Source: Ruminococcaceae bacterium UBA1417 (lineage in GTDB: Bacteria; Bacillota; Clostridia; Oscillospirales; Acutalibacteraceae). Taken from it: 34,905 bases of DNA. Location: the NCBI GenBank assembly GCA_002305575.1, contig DBPP01000037.1, positions 64,924-99,828 on the forward strand, given 5' to 3'. The stretch's first letter is position 1. The number at the start of each line of letters is the position of its first letter. Below, in pieces: positions 32,990 through 34,905 of the stretch. The position numbers and the translations under genes were made by a program. Below the pieces are notes generated by a model. It was not told the DNA's origin, made no database searches, and saw only the letters and a program-made list of their open reading frames with translations.

Positions 32990-34186
32990 TTAAACCTTCA
33001 GCTTTCGGAAATTGATTTTCAGCGTTCGCGTACTGTGCAATCGCGGCCCCTGAACGCCGTTCCGGCGCATATAGACGCCCTGCACCAGGCCGAAACCGAG
33101 GTACAGGCAGATCGCGCTGCTGCCGCCCGCGGAGAAGAAAGGCAGCGTTACGCCCATGACGGGCAAAAGGGCCAGGCACATGCCGATGTTTGTGATCGAT
33201 TGCAGTGCGATCAATCCGAAAAAGCCGAAGCACATGCAGCGCCCCAGGTCATCCCGCGCTTTGGAGGCGACGTAAAGGATACGCAGCATGTAAAGCAGCA
33301 GGAGCAGGATAATCGCCGTACAGCCGAGAAAGCCGAGTTCCTCGCCGGCCACGGAGAAAATGTAGTCGCTGTGCTGGAAGGTGACGTAATTGGATTCGAC
33401 GCGCGGACCGTTGAACAGTCCCTTGCCGGTCAGTTGCCCGCTGCCGATCGACAGCCGGCCCTGATACTGCTGGTACCCCTCGTCGAGCTGTATTGTGGGA
33501 TCATCCAAATTGTATACCGAGGTAAAGCGTTTGATCTGGTATTCGTCGAGCACGAAATTCCACAGAATCGGCAGGCTGACAGCCACCAGCGCGCCCAGCA
33601 GGACAAAATACCGGATCTGCACGCCGCCGGCGAGGCTCATACACAGGAACATCGCGAAGAATACGATGGCCGCGCCGTCGTCGCCCTGAAAGTGGCACAG
33701 CAGGACCGGCACGGCGGCATGCATCGCCAGCAAAACCACCTGCGAAAACTTTTGGATCTGCCCGCGTTCGCGCACGACGGAAAGGTGCTTAGCATAGGTG
33801 ATCATGAAAAGAATTTTCACGAGCTCGCTGGTCTGGAACGTGCGCCCGGCAATGCTGATCCAGGCTCGGGCGTTTACGCCGCCGCTGCCTTGCACGCTGA
33901 CGCCGAAAAAGATCGTGTACAGCATCAGGAAGACGGAGAAGCCGGCCAGCAGGTACCAGAAAGTCGCGATGCTTTCGTAGTCGATCGTCGAAAGCGCAAT
34001 GGCGGCGATGAGGCCTAGCGTGGTGACGATCAGTTGAATCTGAAAATAATCGGTGTTTGTGGCGCGGGAAACGCTTTTCAGAAGCAGCAGGCTGAATACA
34101 GCGATCGCCAGCATCAGCAGCCACAAGATTTTATCGATGCGCCGGAAATACGCGGCGATGTGGAGGAGAAGGCGGTTGTTCTTCAT
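32990..34186 (-). CDS. rodA: RodA/FtsW/SpoVE-type peptidoglycan glycosyltransferase
   Basis: This 398-residue protein has about ten membrane helices and the SEDS features: GGVNARAWISI, the extracellular FQHSDYIFSVAGEELGFLG with the catalytic Asp, and GVTLPFFSAGGSS near the C-terminus. SEDS proteins polymerise lipid II into glycan strands with a class B penicillin-binding protein. RodA and FtsW cannot be separated safely from sequence alone; the short cytoplasmic ends and the lack of division genes nearby favour RodA. GGAG lies before ATG 34186. The HAD gene follows. Confidence 0.88.
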   Translation of the reverse strand: MKNNRLLLHIAAYFRRIDKILWLLMLAIAVFSLLLLKSVSRATNTDYFQIQLIVTTLGLIAAIALSTIDYESIATFWYLLAGFSVFLMLYTIFFGVSVQGSGGVNARAWISIAGRTFQTSELVKILFMITYAKHLSVVRERGQIQKFSQVVLLAMHAAVPVLLCHFQGDDGAAIVFFAMFLCMSLAGGVQIRYFVLLGALVAVSLPILWNFVLDEYQIKRFTSVYNLDDPTIQLDEGYQQYQGRLSIGSGQLTGKGLFNGPRVESNYVTFQHSDYIFSVAGEELGFLGCTAIILLLLLYMLRILYVASKARDDLGRCMCFGFFGLIALQSITNIGMCLALLPVMGVTLPFFSAGGSSAICLYLGFGLVQGVYMRRNGVQGPRLHSTRTLKINFRKLKV

Positions 34187-34299
34187 GGCCTTTGCGCTCC
34201 TTTCGTTTGGAATGGAATCAAAAAATGGAATCAAAAACCGGGGCCCGGGACGTGTTCGTGCGGGCCAAAACGGATAAAAAACGGAGGGTAAACATAAAT

Positions 34300-34328
34300 A
34301 GTATAGCACACGGTCTTCGTTTCAGCAA
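34300..34328 (-). promoter_or_regulatory. Promoter of rodA-like operon
   Basis: On the minus strand TTGCTG (34328-34323), a 17-bp spacer and TATACT (34305-34300), about 115 bases before the rodA-like start. The intergenic region is divergent with fhs. Confidence 0.65.
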
Positions 34329-34363
34329 TCTTTTTCAAAATTTTCGCAAACGAAAAGAATCCC

Positions 34364-34392
34364 TTTACGAACCGCTTGTTTTGAGCTATAAT
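34364..34392 (+). promoter_or_regulatory. Promoter of fhs
   Basis: TTTACG (34364-34369), a 17-bp spacer and TATAAT (34387-34392), about 90 bases upstream of the fhs start. Confidence 0.6.
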
Positions 34393-34480
34393 CAGTAAAG
34401 AAATGATTCTCTCAGTGTCTGTGCTTTTCGGAGCGAAAGCGGACGAAAAACCAGATCTGTATGGAAAGGTTGGTATCAGA

Positions 34481-34905
34481 ATGCTTACCGATATTGAAAT
34501 TGCCCAGCAGACCAAGCTCAGGCCCATTGTGGAAATCGCGAAGGCGCTTGGCGTGCGGGAAGAAGAGCTTGAACCGTACGGCCGCTTTAAGGCAAAGCTC
34601 AACGACGGGCTTTTTGCGCGGCTGCAGGAACGCCCGGACGGAAAGCTGATTCTCGTCACGGCGATTAACCCGACGCCCGCCGGCGAGGGGAAAACGACGA
34701 CGACGGCCGGTCTTGGCCAGGCGATGGCGAAGATCGGGAAAAAGGCGGTCATCGCACTGCGCGAGCCGTCTCTCGGCCCGGTATTCGGCATCAAGGGCGG
34801 CGCGGCCGGCGGCGGTTACGCGCAGGTTTTACCGATGGAGGACATCAACCTGCATTTCACCGGCGACCTGCACGCGGTGACCGCCGCCAACAACCTGCTG
34901 GCCGC
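34481..34905 (+). CDS. fhs: Formate--tetrahydrofolate ligase, 5' part
   Basis: 141 codons are present before the window ends; the full protein is about 555 residues. It has the N-terminal family start (MLTDIEIAQQTKLRPI), the ATP-binding loop NPTPAGEGKTTTT (63-75), LREPSLGPVFGIKGGAAGGG, and LPMEDINLHFTGDLHA. It forms 10-formyl-THF from formate, ATP and THF, the first folate step of the methyl branch of the Wood-Ljungdahl pathway and a one-carbon source for many clostridia. AAAGG precedes the ATG. It is divergent from the rodA-like gene. Confidence 0.96.
   Translation, partial: MLTDIEIAQQTKLRPIVEIAKALGVREEELEPYGRFKAKLNDGLFARLQERPDGKLILVTAINPTPAGEGKTTTTAGLGQAMAKIGKKAVIALREPSLGPVFGIKGGAAGGGYAQVLPMEDINLHFTGDLHAVTAANNLLA

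Noticed and set aside
32924..34018. Open frame of about 360 codons on the plus strand
   Set aside because: It is opposite the RodA-like and HAD genes; its Gln/Asp-rich composition is typical of an antisense frame.
1..34905. CRISPR array, prophage or insertion sequence
   Set aside because: No regularly spaced repeats, integrase, transposase or phage structural gene was seen.

Overview
The window looks like a chromosomal segment of an anaerobic, Gram-positive Clostridia member (Oscillospiraceae/Lachnospiraceae type). The evidence is AGGAGG-type ribosome binding sites, lipoproteins with short Ser/Glu-rich linkers, a GHKL/LytTR two-component pair, DUF3793 plus flavodoxin, a TSCPD protein, and formate--tetrahydrofolate ligase at the right edge. 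No phage, transposase, CRISPR or plasmid genes were recognised.

Left part (1-5.3 kb): the 3' part of a tRNA-Tyr; hairpins including a perfect 20-bp inverted repeat; a lysyl-tRNA synthetase gene with about 200 central codons deleted in frame; a small TSCPD protein; and a MerR-type regulator followed by a MATE efflux pump and an Old Yellow Enzyme-type oxidoreductase. Almost the same MerR-type promoter (19-bp spacer around a TTCCCATTATGGGAA-like palindrome) occurs twice. One copy faces the TSCPD gene and the other faces the MATE/OYE pair, so one regulator probably controls both.

5.5-10.4 kb: decayed remnants (the 5' end of a MerR gene joined to a spore-photolyase-like radical SAM fragment with two in-frame stops). 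Then a metal-resistance cluster: ArsR and AraC regulators on the minus strand, and a CxxC metallochaperone interrupted by an amber codon plus a Zn/Cd-type P1B ATPase on the plus strand.

10.4-22.8 kb: the most coherent and least familiar block. A LysR regulator is divergent from two consecutive minus-strand operons. Operon A is a lipoprotein Ntn amide hydrolase of the choloylglycine hydrolase type, a PaaK-like adenylate-forming enzyme, an ABC ATPase and an FtsX-type permease. Operon B is an SDR dehydrogenase, a cyclophilin-fold lipoprotein, an 85-aa protein, DUF3737, a LysE-type exporter, a second cyclophilin-fold lipoprotein, a Cys-rich flavin reductase and an iron alcohol dehydrogenase. Each operon begins with the same 36-bp element (31/36 identical) at the same position relative to a TTGATA-17-TAyACT promoter. 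This supports a single 12-gene LysR regulon combining cell-surface amide cleavage, adenylation chemistry, efflux and redox detoxification. Its substrate is unknown.

22.8-34.9 kb: a non-coding stretch with a perfect 18-bp inverted repeat; a heterodimeric ABC exporter; a soluble GHKL kinase and LytTR regulator; two flavodoxin-fold proteins preceded by a partial tandem duplication of the first gene's 5' end; a P-loop kinase-like protein; a DUF3793-flavodoxin operon whose promoter carries a perfect 28-bp palindrome; a rodA/ftsW-type gene with a HAD hydrolase; and the start of fhs. Several broken genes in one window suggest active gene decay, or a draft assembly with local errors.
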